This document shows positions 9,863-17,844 of a stretch of DNA of 64,000 bases, piece by piece. Position 1 is the stretch's first letter; each line of letters begins with the position of its first letter. The position numbers and the translations under genes were made by a program. The notes beneath the pieces were generated by a model. The model was not told the DNA's origin. It ran no database searches and saw only the letters and a program-made list of their open reading frames with translations. Source of the DNA: Jingyaoa shaoxingensis (GTDB taxonomy: Bacteria > Bacillota > Clostridia > Lachnospirales > Lachnospiraceae); the NCBI RefSeq assembly GCF_014385005.1, contig NZ_JACRSZ010000010.1:1-64000 (forward strand), in the 5' to 3' direction.

Positions 9863-11077
9863 TTATGCTTTTGGTTTTCCACAATTAGAGCAGAAATTAC
9901 CTTTGTTTACATTTCCACAGGAACAGGTCCATTCTGCTGATGGCTTTGGCTTGCCACAATTAGAACAGAAGTTTCCTGTATTAACTGCTCCGCAACCGCA
10001 GGTCCAGCCCGCTGCCTGTGGCTGCTGCGGCTGAGCTGTCTGCTGCTGCATCATTGCCTGCTGATGTGCCATCTGATTCATCTGCATCTGCTGCATATTC
10101 GTCTGAGAAGCCTGCCCCATAAAGCTGCCTGCTGCTCCCATGCCCATTCCCATGCCCATAAACCCGGCTGCTGCACCATTGGCATTGGAACCTGCTGCTT
10201 CCATTCCACGGGCAATGGAAGACTGCACGAACCCTTCTCTTACAGAAGGATCTGACATCATTGCCCCCTGATTTCTCATATTGATCAGCTTCTGAGACTC
10301 TTCATCATAGGAAATGCTGGCAATTCCTACTGCCTGAATCTCCATACCGCGTGTCTTAGTCCACTGATCATCCAGCACATCTGCCATATATCTTCCCAGT
10401 TCCATTGCCTTGGATGTCACAAAAGAAATACGCATTCCTTCTGCAGACATACGGTTAATGGATGACTGCAGCGCTTCCAGGAATTCACTGCGGTACTGGT
10501 CATTGATTTCTTCAATTTCAACGCGCTGTGCATTCTTTGGTACTACTTCTGTATAAAACTTCAGTGGATCTGTAATCTTAATGGAGTACGTTCCGTGTGC
10601 GCGCAGAAACAGTTCCGCATTATAAAAATTATCAAAATAGTTTACTGCATTGCGGGTACCGAATTTGATTCCTTTGATCTCCTGTAAATTAATATAAAAT
10701 ACTTTCTGAGATACCGGTGTCGTTCCACCGAATTTGAATCTGGAAAATGTTTCTTTCAAAGCCTCGTCGAACTGTCCGTTAAACATCGATGGTGCTGAGG
10801 AATTACTTACTGTATAGTATCCAGGTTCTGCGGTGTAATCGATAATCTTGCCACCGTCTACCAGAATCATAAACTGATTGTCGTATACATGGATCACAGA
10901 GCCGTCGGATATCACATCTGTTGTTGGTCTGTTTGATCCTTTTCTGACCATAACACCTCTGGTAAACACGGTCTGGGCATCCATTTCCTCCGGTTCAATG
11001 GCTTCTAAAAACTGATCCTGAAATCCTGATCTTATACTGCCTGTGGCTGCTCCAATTGCTGTTCTGATAATTCCCAT
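9863..11077 (-). CDS. SPFH-domain protein with C-terminal zinc ribbons (YdjI-like)
   Basis: Often annotated 'virion core protein' or YdjI. An SPFH-like domain spans about residues 20-280. A linker very rich in Gly, Met and Gln (FMGMGMGMGAAG, QMQMNQMAHQQAMM) follows. Two zinc ribbons end the protein, each of the form WTCxCGxVNxGNFCSNCGKPK. AAAGGAGG precedes the ATG. In Bacillus, the equivalent SPFH protein is recruited to the membrane by YdjG/YdjH; no PspA homologue is present beside this cluster. It is the first gene of the three-gene unit, just downstream of prfB. Confidence 0.87.
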   Translation of the reverse strand: MGIIRTAIGAATGSIRSGFQDQFLEAIEPEEMDAQTVFTRGVMVRKGSNRPTTDVISDGSVIHVYDNQFMILVDGGKIIDYTAEPGYYTVSNSSAPSMFNGQFDEALKETFSRFKFGGTTPVSQKVFYINLQEIKGIKFGTRNAVNYFDNFYNAELFLRAHGTYSIKITDPLKFYTEVVPKNAQRVEIEEINDQYRSEFLEALQSSINRMSAEGMRISFVTSKAMELGRYMADVLDDQWTKTRGMEIQAVGIASISYDEESQKLINMRNQGAMMSDPSVREGFVQSSIARGMEAAGSNANGAAAGFMGMGMGMGAAGSFMGQASQTNMQQMQMNQMAHQQAMMQQQTAQPQQPQAAGWTCGCGAVNTGNFCSNCGKPKPSAEWTCSCGNVNKGNFCSNCGKPKA

Positions 11078-11089
11078 CTTTATCCTCCT

Positions 11090-12218
11090 TTACTGTTCCT
11101 CTTCTTTTTCATTTCCGAGGGCAATCCATTTTAAATATGCATTGATAAATAAATCAATGTTCCCATCCAGTACACTGTCTACATTTCCTGTTTCTGCATT
11201 TGTTCTGTGATCTTTTACCATAGTATATGGTTGCATGACATAGGAACGGATCTGATTTCCCCATCCCATCTCTTTTTTCTCTCCACGGATGCCAGATGCT
11301 TTCTCTGCATTCTCCTGCTGCTTCAACAGATACAGCTTTGCCTTTAACATCTGCATTGCCTTATCCTTGTTCTGGAACTGCGACCGCTCATTCTGACACT
11401 GCACTACTATTCCGGTCGGAATATGCGTGATACGGATCGCGGAAGATGTCTTGTTAATGTGCTGTCCACCGGCACCACTGGAACGATACGTATCAATGCG
11501 GATATCGTCATCTTTGATCTCCACATCCAGATCCTCTTCGATATCCGGCATCACATCACATTGTACAAAAGATGTTTGTCGCTTGCCTGCAGCATTAAAC
11601 GGTGAAATACGCACCAGCCGGTGTACACCTTTTTCTGCCTTCAGATAGCCATAGGCATTTTCTCCCCTCACCTCAAAGGTAACGGACTTAATTCCGGCCT
11701 CATCTCCATCCAGATAATCGATAACCTCTACTTCATAGCCTTTTTTATCTGCCCATCTGGTATACATACGGTACAGCATGCCTGCCCAGTCGCAGGATTC
11801 TGTTCCGCCGGCTCCGGCATGCAGGGATACAATGGCATTCACATTGTCATATTCGCCTGAAAGCAGGGTTTTGATTCGGATATTGTCAAAAGCTGTTGTG
11901 AATTCATCCAGTGTTGTCTGAATCTCATCTAGCAGAGAAGTATCATTCTCTTCCTCTGCCATTTCGATCAGTGTCTCAATCTCCTCATACTGCTCCTGCA
12001 GGGTATGATAGGTTGCAATATCGTCCTTCATGGACTTTAACTTTTTCATAAACTCCTGAGACTGTTCCGGATCATCCCAAAAGTCCGGTTCTTCCATCTT
12101 TCTTTCTAATTCTTCGATTCGCTTTTCCTTGTTAGCCAGGTCAAAGTGAATCCCTCACTTCCAGTAATGGTTTTTCATATGTGCCAAGCGTATACTTGAA
12201 CTGATCTAATTCGACCAC
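11090..12218 (-). CDS. prfB: peptide chain release factor 2, programmed +1 frameshift
   Basis: RF2 recognises UGA and UAA stops. The main ORF shows the SPF anticodon-like tripeptide (VRISPFNAAG) and the catalytic GGQ (GAGGQHIN). The true start lies upstream, at the GTG at 12218 with AAGGTG 5 bases before it. The first 25 codons (MVELDQFKYTL... ending RDSL) run into an in-frame TGA at 12141-12143. A +1 slip at CTT-TGA-C continues as [15 protein letters not shown], giving 375 residues in all. Coding segments are 12218-12144 and 12142-11090. This is the well-known autoregulatory RF2 shift, not a mutation. Confidence 0.95.
12140..12158 (-). promoter_or_regulatory. RF2 programmed frameshift site
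   Basis: Minus-strand text GTGAGGGATTCACTTTGAC contains a Shine-Dalgarno-like GAGGG, five bases, then the slippery CTT-TGA. The TGA is at 12141-12143. The Shine-Dalgarno-like stimulator sits slightly further from CTT than in the classical E. coli site. Confidence 0.9.
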
Positions 12219-12254
12219 TCTGTCACCTTCTTTCCTATTTTCTCGTTGCCATAA

Positions 12255-12301
12255 CAAAATGCAGACTGCAACAGGCAGTTTCTGTCTGCGGCAGTCTGCA
12301 T
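12255..12301 (-). terminator. secA 3' hairpin terminator
   Basis: Perfect 11-base inverted repeat, ATGCAGACTGC and GCAGTCTGCAT, at 12291-12301 and 12259-12269. A short T tract (TTTTG) follows on the minus strand. It begins 5 bases after the secA stop and precedes prfB by about 40 bases. Read-through into prfB is possible because no clear separate prfB promoter was found. Confidence 0.75.
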
Positions 12302-12305
12302 CTTT

Positions 12306-14861
12306 TTATTTTTTACGTCCGCAGCACTGTTTGTATTTCTTTCCGCTTCCACACGGGCACGGATCATTCGGATATACTTTTTCTTCTGTACGTTTCTTTG
12401 GTGCATTGGCAACAGTATCATCTTTGTTGGTACCGGTTACTTTCGCAACTTCCTCACGTTCTACTTTTTCTTCCACACGGACATGGAAGATCAGTCTTAA
12501 GGTATCTTCCTGAATACCAGAAAGCATCTCATCGAACATCTCAAATCCGCTCATCTTGTATTCTACCAGAGGATCCTTCTGTCCATATGCCTGAAGACCG
12601 ATACCCTGACGCAGCTGATCCATATCATCAATGTGATCCATCCACTTGCGGTCAATGACTTTCAGAATTACCACACGCTCAAACTCACGCATCTCATCCA
12701 GCGTCGGGAAGATCTTCTCTTTTTCCTCATAAAGAGCAATGGCTTCTTTTTCCAGCTTGTCTTTCAGTTCTGAAACAGAAAGCTTTGCATCTTCTTCTGT
12801 CAGTGGTTTTACCGGAATAATCGGAATCAGGATACGGTTCAGTTCCTGAATGTTCATTCCGTTTTCCACTTCATTGCACATATCCACGTATTTTCCAGTC
12901 ACATCCCGGATCATCTTCAGAACAGAATCTCTCATGCTCTCGCCATCCAGTACACGGCGTCTTTCTTTGTAGATAATCTCACGCTGTTCGTTATTCACCT
13001 GATCGTATTCCAACAGGTTCTTACGGATTCCGTAGTTATTGGTCTCGATCTTCTCCTGTGCCTTTTCGATGGCAGAAGAAAGCATCTTGTGCTCGATCTG
13101 CTCATTCTCAGCCACGCCCAGAGAACGGAACATATTCATCAGACGTTCAGATCCGAACAGTCTCATCAGATCATCTTCCAATGAGATGTAGAATCTGGAT
13201 TCACCAGGGTCTCCCTGACGTCCGGAACGTCCACGTAACTGATTGTCAATACGTCTGGACTCGTGTCGCTCTGTACCAATAATCTTCAGTCCACCCAGTT
13301 CCTTAGAAACATCATCCAGCTTGATATCCGTACCACGGCCTGCCATGTTGGTGGCTATGGTAACTGCTCCATGTACACCGGCATCTGCTACAATCTCTGC
13401 TTCCAGCTCATGGAACTTGGCATTCAGCACTTTATGAGGAATGCCTCTCTTTTTCAGCATGCCGCTTAACAGTTCGGAAATATCAATGGTAATGGTACCA
13501 ACCAGAACCGGCTGTCCCTTGGCATGTGCTTTCTCAATCTCATCCACTACTGCACGATATTTCTCTTTCTTGGTCATGTAAACCGCATCATCCAGATCCA
13601 CTCTGGCAACCGGACGGTTCGTCGGGATCACTACAACGTCCATACCATAGATATCACGGAATTCTTTCTCTTCGGTAAGCGCAGTACCTGTCATACCAGA
13701 CTTCTTATTATACTTATTGAAAAAGTTCTGGAATGTAATAGTAGCAAGTGTCTTGCTCTCACGTTTTACCTTTACATGCTCTTTCGCTTCGATTGCCTGA
13801 TGCAGACCGTCTGAATAACGTCTTCCCGGCATGATACGTCCGGTAAATTCGTCTACAATCATGACCTGATCATCTTTTACAACATAATCCTGGTCACGGA
13901 ACATCAGATAGTTAGCACGCAGTGCCAGATCCACATTGTGCTGGATCTCCAGATTCTCTGCATCTGCCAGGTTCTCAATGTTAAAGAACTTCTCTACCTT
14001 CTCTACACCTTCCTGAGTCAGTGTAACCACTTTATCTTTCTCATTTACAATAAAGTCGCCGGTCTCTGTAATCTCTTCACCCATGATGGCTGTCATCTTG
14101 GTCACTTCTCCGCTGGCCTCACCTTTCTGAAGCTGACGTGCCAGAATATCTGCCACTTCATATAATCTGGTAGACTTTCCACTCTGGCCTGAAATAATCA
14201 GAGGTGTTCTGGCTTCATCGATCAATACAGAGTCCACCTCATCGATGATGGCATAATGAAGTTCTCTCTGTACAAGCTGTTCCTTGTAAATAACCATGTT
14301 ATCACGCAGATAATCAAATCCCAGCTCGTTATTGGTAATGTATGTGATATCACAGGCGTACTGTTTACGACGCTCGTCATTATCCATGTCATTTAATACT
14401 ACACCGACAGTCAGTCCAAGGAATTCATGAACCTTTCCCATCCATTCTGCATCTCGCTTTGCCAGGTAATCATTGACAGTAACGATATGCACACCCTTTC
14501 CTTCCAGCGCATTTAAATATGCAGGGAGTGTGGAAACAAGAGTTTTACCTTCACCGGTTCTCATCTCAGCAATACGCCCCTGATGAAGAATGATACCACC
14601 AATGATCTGTACACGGTAATGCTCCAGTCCGATGGCACGCTTTGCACCCTCACGGACAGTAGCATATGCTTCCGGAAGCAGGTCATCCAGTGTCTCTCCA
14701 TTTGCCAGTCTGTCTTTATATTCCTGAGTCTTTGCGCGAAGCTGCTCGTCTGTCAATGCCTGCATGGTTGGACGAAGTGCTTCTACTTTATCAACCAGTG
14801 GCTTGATTCTCTTCAGCTCACGGTCGCTGTGTGTACCAAACACTTTTTCAATAAAATTCAT
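12306..14861 (-). CDS. secA: preprotein translocase ATPase SecA
   Basis: Motor of the general secretion pathway, pushing unfolded preproteins through SecYEG. The 851 residues show Walker A MRTGEGKT near residue 100, the [12 protein letters not shown] motif near 210, helicase motifs ([30 protein letters not shown]), and the C-terminal zinc-binding tail [13 protein letters not shown]. The length is typical. GGAGAG precedes the ATG. It is transcribed from its own promoter, divergently from hpf, and lies upstream of prfB as in many Firmicutes. Confidence 0.98.
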   Translation of the reverse strand: MNFIEKVFGTHSDRELKRIKPLVDKVEALRPTMQALTDEQLRAKTQEYKDRLANGETLDDLLPEAYATVREGAKRAIGLEHYRVQIIGGIILHQGRIAEMRTGEGKTLVSTLPAYLNALEGKGVHIVTVNDYLAKRDAEWMGKVHEFLGLTVGVVLNDMDNDERRKQYACDITYITNNELGFDYLRDNMVIYKEQLVQRELHYAIIDEVDSVLIDEARTPLIISGQSGKSTRLYEVADILARQLQKGEASGEVTKMTAIMGEEITETGDFIVNEKDKVVTLTQEGVEKVEKFFNIENLADAENLEIQHNVDLALRANYLMFRDQDYVVKDDQVMIVDEFTGRIMPGRRYSDGLHQAIEAKEHVKVKRESKTLATITFQNFFNKYNKKSGMTGTALTEEKEFRDIYGMDVVVIPTNRPVARVDLDDAVYMTKKEKYRAVVDEIEKAHAKGQPVLVGTITIDISELLSGMLKKRGIPHKVLNAKFHELEAEIVADAGVHGAVTIATNMAGRGTDIKLDDVSKELGGLKIIGTERHESRRIDNQLRGRSGRQGDPGESRFYISLEDDLMRLFGSERLMNMFRSLGVAENEQIEHKMLSSAIEKAQEKIETNNYGIRKNLLEYDQVNNEQREIIYKERRRVLDGESMRDSVLKMIRDVTGKYVDMCNEVENGMNIQELNRILIPIIPVKPLTEEDAKLSVSELKDKLEKEAIALYEEKEKIFPTLDEMREFERVVILKVIDRKWMDHIDDMDQLRQGIGLQAYGQKDPLVEYKMSGFEMFDEMLSGIQEDTLRLIFHVRVEEKVEREEVAKVTGTNKDDTVANAPKKRTEEKVYPNDPCPCGSGKKYKQCCGRKK

Positions 14862-14888
14862 TCTTACTCTCCTAAGTCTCTGTTACTT

Positions 14889-14910
14889 GCAGAAGCAAAG
14901 GTGCTTCTGC
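14889..14910 (-). other. stem-loop in secA leader
   Basis: Perfect 8-base stem GCAGAAGC / GCTTCTGC with a 6-base loop in the 5' untranslated region of secA. No T tract follows, so it does not look like a terminator. A role in mRNA stability or translation is possible but not shown. Confidence 0.5.
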
Positions 14911-14924
14911 CGATACTACCCATT

Positions 14925-14953
14925 ATCTTAACACTATTCCCGTTTTTGCACAA
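14925..14953 (-). promoter_or_regulatory. secA promoter
   Basis: -35 TTGTGC, 17-base spacer, -10 TAAGAT on the minus strand, about 65 bases before the secA start. Its -35 is 17 bases from the -35 of the divergent hpf promoter. Confidence 0.65.
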
Positions 14954-14970
14954 TAAATATTTTCATAAGA

Positions 14971-14999
14971 TTGCGGTGAAACGAAAAATGTGCTACACT
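14971..14999 (+). promoter_or_regulatory. hpf promoter
   Basis: -35 TTGCGG, 17-base spacer, -10 TACACT. It leaves a leader of about 125 bases that contains a copy of the dispersed palindromic repeat. Confidence 0.6.
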
Positions 15000-15027
15000 G
15001 TAATTACCAGAAAACCTGTGTTTTCCT

Positions 15028-15071
15028 ATCTGTTCAGTATCTTCACAGGACAGTGGGTTCTGAACAGTTAT
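15028..15071 (+). repeat. dispersed intergenic palindromic repeat, copy A
   Basis: Left arm CTGTTCAGTA, centre TCTTCACAGGACAGTGGG, right arm TTCTGAACAG. The two arms are imperfect inverted repeats. The arms and CTTCACAG core recur at 17193-17233 (copy B, opposite orientation), with partial relatives at 41141-41172 and 55088-55109. It lies in the hpf leader. Confidence 0.55.
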
Positions 15072-15130
15072 GTGTTTTCTAAATTATTCTGGATACTTTT
15101 TATGGTATCTGATTAAAGGAGGCTGAACAT

Positions 15131-15661
15131 ATGAAGTTTATCATCAGCGGAAGGAATCTGGAAGTTACAGAGGGCTTAAAGAACACTGTTATTGACAAGC
15201 TTGGAAAGCTGGAACGGTATTTTACACCGGACACAGAAGTGAATGTGACCATGAGTATTGAGAAGGAACGTCAGAAGATCGAAGTAACCATCCCTGTCAA
15301 GGGACATATTATCCGTTCCGAACAGGTCAGCAACGATATGTATGTTTCTATTGATCTTGTAGAGGAAGTGATTGAGCGTCAGCTCCGTAAATATAAAAAC
15401 AAACTGGTAGCCAAGCAGCAGGACGGCGGCAATTTCCGCAGAGAATTCCTTGAAAAAGAAGAGAACATCGAACCGGAAGAGATTAAGATTATCCGTACCA
15501 AGGAGATCGAGATGAAACCAATGTATCCGGAAGATGCCTGCATTCAGATGGAGCTTCTCGGACATAATTTTTACATGTTCCATAATGCAGAGAGTGATGA
15601 AGTTAATGTTGTGTACAAGCGTAAGGGCGGCACTTACGGCATGATCATTCCAGAGCACTAA
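15131..15661 (+). CDS. hpf: ribosome hibernation promoting factor, long form
   Basis: The 176-residue protein has an N-terminal S30AE domain (FIISGRNLEVTEGLKNTVIDK to about residue 100). A C-terminal HPF domain (about 120-176, with EDACIQMELLGHNFYMF and YKRKGGTYGMI) marks the long form, which dimerises 70S ribosomes into inactive 100S particles in stationary phase. A strong AAAGGAGG precedes the ATG. It is one of the few plus-strand genes and ends in a clear terminator. Confidence 0.95.
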   Translation: MKFIISGRNLEVTEGLKNTVIDKLGKLERYFTPDTEVNVTMSIEKERQKIEVTIPVKGHIIRSEQVSNDMYVSIDLVEEVIERQLRKYKNKLVAKQQDGGNFRREFLEKEENIEPEEIKIIRTKEIEMKPMYPEDACIQMELLGHNFYMFHNAESDEVNVVYKRKGGTYGMIIPEH

Positions 15662-15680
15662 ATCGAATCACAGACATGAT

Positions 15681-15716
15681 TCATCCCGTGGGATTTTTCC
15701 ACGGGATGATTTTTAT
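15681..15716 (+). terminator. hpf terminator
   Basis: Stem TCATCCCGTGG / CCACGGGATGA (11 bases, 7-base loop) followed by TTTTTATTTT on the plus strand. It abuts the convergent minus-strand gene; no T tract follows in that direction. Confidence 0.9.
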
Positions 15717-16312
15717 TTTAAATATTTATTTCTATTCGCTGCATTATTCGTAATATACGGATATGCTTTAATGTTCTTAACCAGGGAACTGTATGGTTTA
15801 TTGTAAACATATCTGATATCCGTATTTAAAAGTCCATATTTATTGCTCAGCGTTTTCAAGGCATTGCATTTGGAATGGTACAGATATGCCTGTTCAACAA
15901 CTCCCTTTTTCTTATAATTGTAAAATATCTTTCTCTGTTGTTTATACAGTTCTGTTGAATTTTCAAAGTCACCCAGATATACAATCTTTCCTTTTTTGTT
16001 TATAGTAAATACTCTATTGTAAACTACTTTTCTGCTTTTATTGTAACTGTTATCTGTTGTAAATAATTCATATGTTCCGTCTTTATTCATATCAAGCAGT
16101 ACAAATGCATCTATTTTGAATCTGGTTTTTCCGGTCCATTTTTTTCCATTCAGCATATATGTCGAAGACATTGATACTGTTTTTTTCTGTATGAATTCCC
16201 TGTAAATCTTCTTCTGCTTTGCTTTTCCAGGTGCCGCAGATACCGGAACTGCCAGAGCAAGTATAAAGCAAAGACACATTAACACCATTTTGTTCCATTT
16301 TTTTCTTTTCAT
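15713..16312 (-). CDS. secreted protein with EF-hand-like loop, function unknown
   Basis: A 199-residue protein with a basic start, a hydrophobic core and a likely signal peptidase site (VPVSAAPGKA), so export is probable. The mature part is rich in Lys, Tyr and Asn and contains DMNKDGTYELF near residue 74, which resembles a DxNxDGxxE calcium-binding or dockerin-like loop. I do not recognise a family. Good ribosome-binding site (GAGGG) and an own promoter just beyond the hisA stop suggest an independent unit. Confidence 0.75.
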   Translation of the reverse strand: MKRKKWNKMVLMCLCFILALAVPVSAAPGKAKQKKIYREFIQKKTVSMSSTYMLNGKKWTGKTRFKIDAFVLLDMNKDGTYELFTTDNSYNKSRKVVYNRVFTINKKGKIVYLGDFENSTELYKQQRKIFYNYKKKGVVEQAYLYHSKCNALKTLSNKYGLLNTDIRYVYNKPYSSLVKNIKAYPYITNNAANRNKYLK

Positions 16313-16346
16313 TCTCCATCCCTCTTTTCTTTTTTCTTATATTTTC

Positions 16347-16375
16347 AGTATAGACATTTTATTTGTGAAACACAA
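16347..16375 (-). promoter_or_regulatory. promoter of the secreted-protein gene
   Basis: -35 TTGTGT, 17-base spacer, -10 TATACT on the minus strand, immediately after the hisA stop and about 35 bases before the start codon. Confidence 0.7.
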
Positions 16376-16381
16376 TCCTTT

Positions 16382-17161
16382 TTACAATTTTCTGCACAAT
16401 TCCAACACCCTGCGGTATTCCATCTGCCCGCCGAACAGATCCAGTGCACTTCCTACAGTCACATTCACATGGTTCTGTCCCAGTTCTTTCAGAGTCATCA
16501 GATCTTCATAGGATCCTACACCCCCGGCATAGGTTACCGGAATCCGGTTCCATTCTCCCAGCATGGCTGCCAGCGGTTTTTCAATGCCGGATGCCTTACC
16601 TTCCACGTCTACTGCATGAATCAGAAACTCGCTGCAATAATCTGCAAGCTCGTCCAGCACTGCCCGGGTCAGCTGCACACTGGTAAACTTCTGCCAGCGA
16701 TCTGTAACAATATAATACGCATCTTCTCTTTTCCGGCAGCTTAAGTCCAGAACCAGATGCGCTTTTCCCACTTCTTTTTTCAGTTTTTCCAGGTTATCAT
16801 AATTGATTTTCCCATCTTTAAAAACATAACTGGTTACGATGACATGGGATGCACCTGCTCTTAAAAACTCTTCCGCATTCTCTGTGCAGATACCACCTCC
16901 AATCTGAAGACCTCCCGGATAGGCACCCAGTGCATCCAGCGCCTGTGCTTTTGTCCGTTCATAATATTCCGAATCTCTGGCATTCAGCAGAATTACATGG
17001 CCGCCCCGGATTCCGTCTTTTTTGTAAAATTCAGCATAAAAGGCCGCGTCCTGTTCTGCTACGAAGTTTTCTTTTGCCTGATCCCCCTGATCCTTCAGTG
17101 ATCCGCCTACAATCTGTTTTACTTTTCCGTTATGTATATCAATGCATGGTCTGAACTCCAT
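16382..17161 (-). CDS. hisA: HisA-type isomerase, eukaryotic (HIS6-like) form
   Basis: Phosphoribosylformimino-AICAR-phosphate isomerase (TIM barrel), step four of histidine synthesis. The 259-residue sequence carries motifs of the fungal and plant HIS6 branch rather than bacterial HisA: FRPCIDIHNGKVKQIVGG at the start, LDLSCRKREDAYYI, FLIHAVDVEG and GSALDLFGGQ near the end. It stands alone, away from other his genes apart from hisC about 7 kb away. GGAGGT lies 7 bases before the ATG and it has its own promoter. The enzymatic step is inferred from family membership. Confidence 0.88.
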   Translation of the reverse strand: MEFRPCIDIHNGKVKQIVGGSLKDQGDQAKENFVAEQDAAFYAEFYKKDGIRGGHVILLNARDSEYYERTKAQALDALGAYPGGLQIGGGICTENAEEFLRAGASHVIVTSYVFKDGKINYDNLEKLKKEVGKAHLVLDLSCRKREDAYYIVTDRWQKFTSVQLTRAVLDELADYCSEFLIHAVDVEGKASGIEKPLAAMLGEWNRIPVTYAGGVGSYEDLMTLKELGQNHVNVTVGSALDLFGGQMEYRRVLELCRKL

Positions 17162-17192
17162 CTGTTGTACCTCCGATTTGATATGATAATTA

Positions 17193-17233
17193 TTAACTAT
17201 TCAGTAGCCACTGTGAAGGTACTGAGCAGTTAC
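17193..17233 (-). repeat. dispersed intergenic palindromic repeat, copy B
   Basis: On the minus strand, GTAACTGCTCAGTA, centre CCTTCACAGTGGC, then TACTGAATAGTTAA. The arms are near-perfect inverted repeats. It lies in the hisA leader, between promoter and ribosome-binding site, so it would be transcribed as a hairpin. Confidence 0.6.
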
Positions 17234-17258
17234 TATAATCCTGATATCGTTTTATTCT

Positions 17259-17287
17259 ATCATATTCAGCTTAAGTCTGGTACCCAA
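17259..17287 (-). promoter_or_regulatory. hisA promoter
   Basis: -35 TTGGGT, 17-base spacer, -10 TATGAT on the minus strand, about 100 bases before the hisA start. Confidence 0.65.
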
Positions 17288-17304
17288 ATTTCCGATTCCA
17301 TAAC

Positions 17305-17352
17305 GAAAGAAAACCAGTGGCAAAATACCTCTTCATTCTGCCACTGGTTTTC
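17305..17352 (-). terminator. lipoprotein gene terminator
   Basis: Perfect 14-base stem GAAAACCAGTGGCA / TGCCACTGGTTTTC with a 16-base loop, 6 bases after the lipoprotein stop. TTTCGTT follows on the minus strand. Confidence 0.85.
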
Positions 17353-17358
17353 CATCTC

Positions 17359-17763
17359 TTATTGTACTCCTGTATCTGTATTTCCGGTATTCTCGCTGTC
17401 GATGCCGTCATCTGCCAGACGGTCTACTGCATCTGCCGCTCCGTCAATTATATCATCGCCTGCTTCGCCAATGCCGGCTCCCACATCTTCCAGCACGCCG
17501 CCATCTGCATTGTCATTGGCATTGTTCTGACTGCCGTTATTGATGTTGCCTGTATTTGCTGTGTTGTTCCTGTTTTCTGCACCGTCATTCTGAATTGTAT
17601 TTCTTTCCGTTACACCATCATTGATATTTCCATTTTCATTGGTACCCGCGGTCGTTTCTGTTCCGGTTGTATTGTTGTCATTGTTATTCCCGCATCCTAC
17701 CATCACCATACTGACGGTCATGACCAGCAGACATCCTGCCAGTATCTTTTTCATATTTCTCAT
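17359..17763 (-). CDS. small Asn/Thr/Asp-rich lipoprotein
   Basis: A 134-residue protein with a lipoprotein signal peptide: basic MRNMKK, hydrophobic stretch and lipobox MVGC, giving Cys24. The mature region is low complexity, dominated by N, D, G, T and A (NNNDNNTTGTET and repeated NTGN/NDG units), with no catalytic motif. It is probably an anchored cell-surface protein of unknown role. GGAGAT precedes the ATG, and a strong terminator isolates it from hisA. Confidence 0.75.
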   Translation of the reverse strand: MRNMKKILAGCLLVMTVSMVMVGCGNNNDNNTTGTETTAGTNENGNINDGVTERNTIQNDGAENRNNTANTGNINNGSQNNANDNADGGVLEDVGAGIGEAGDDIIDGAADAVDRLADDGIDSENTGNTDTGVQ

Positions 17764-17844
17764 AACGCATCTCCTTTTCCGGTTCGTTAAATTTGTTTTC
17801 CTTAGTAATATCTCACCTTTTTTCTGATTTATACCTTTCTTCTG

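Noticed and set aside
11090..12218. prfB looked truncated, with its N-terminus out of frame
   Set aside because: The missing 25 codons lie just upstream and join through the classical CTT-TGA +1 frameshift site, so this is normal RF2 regulation.
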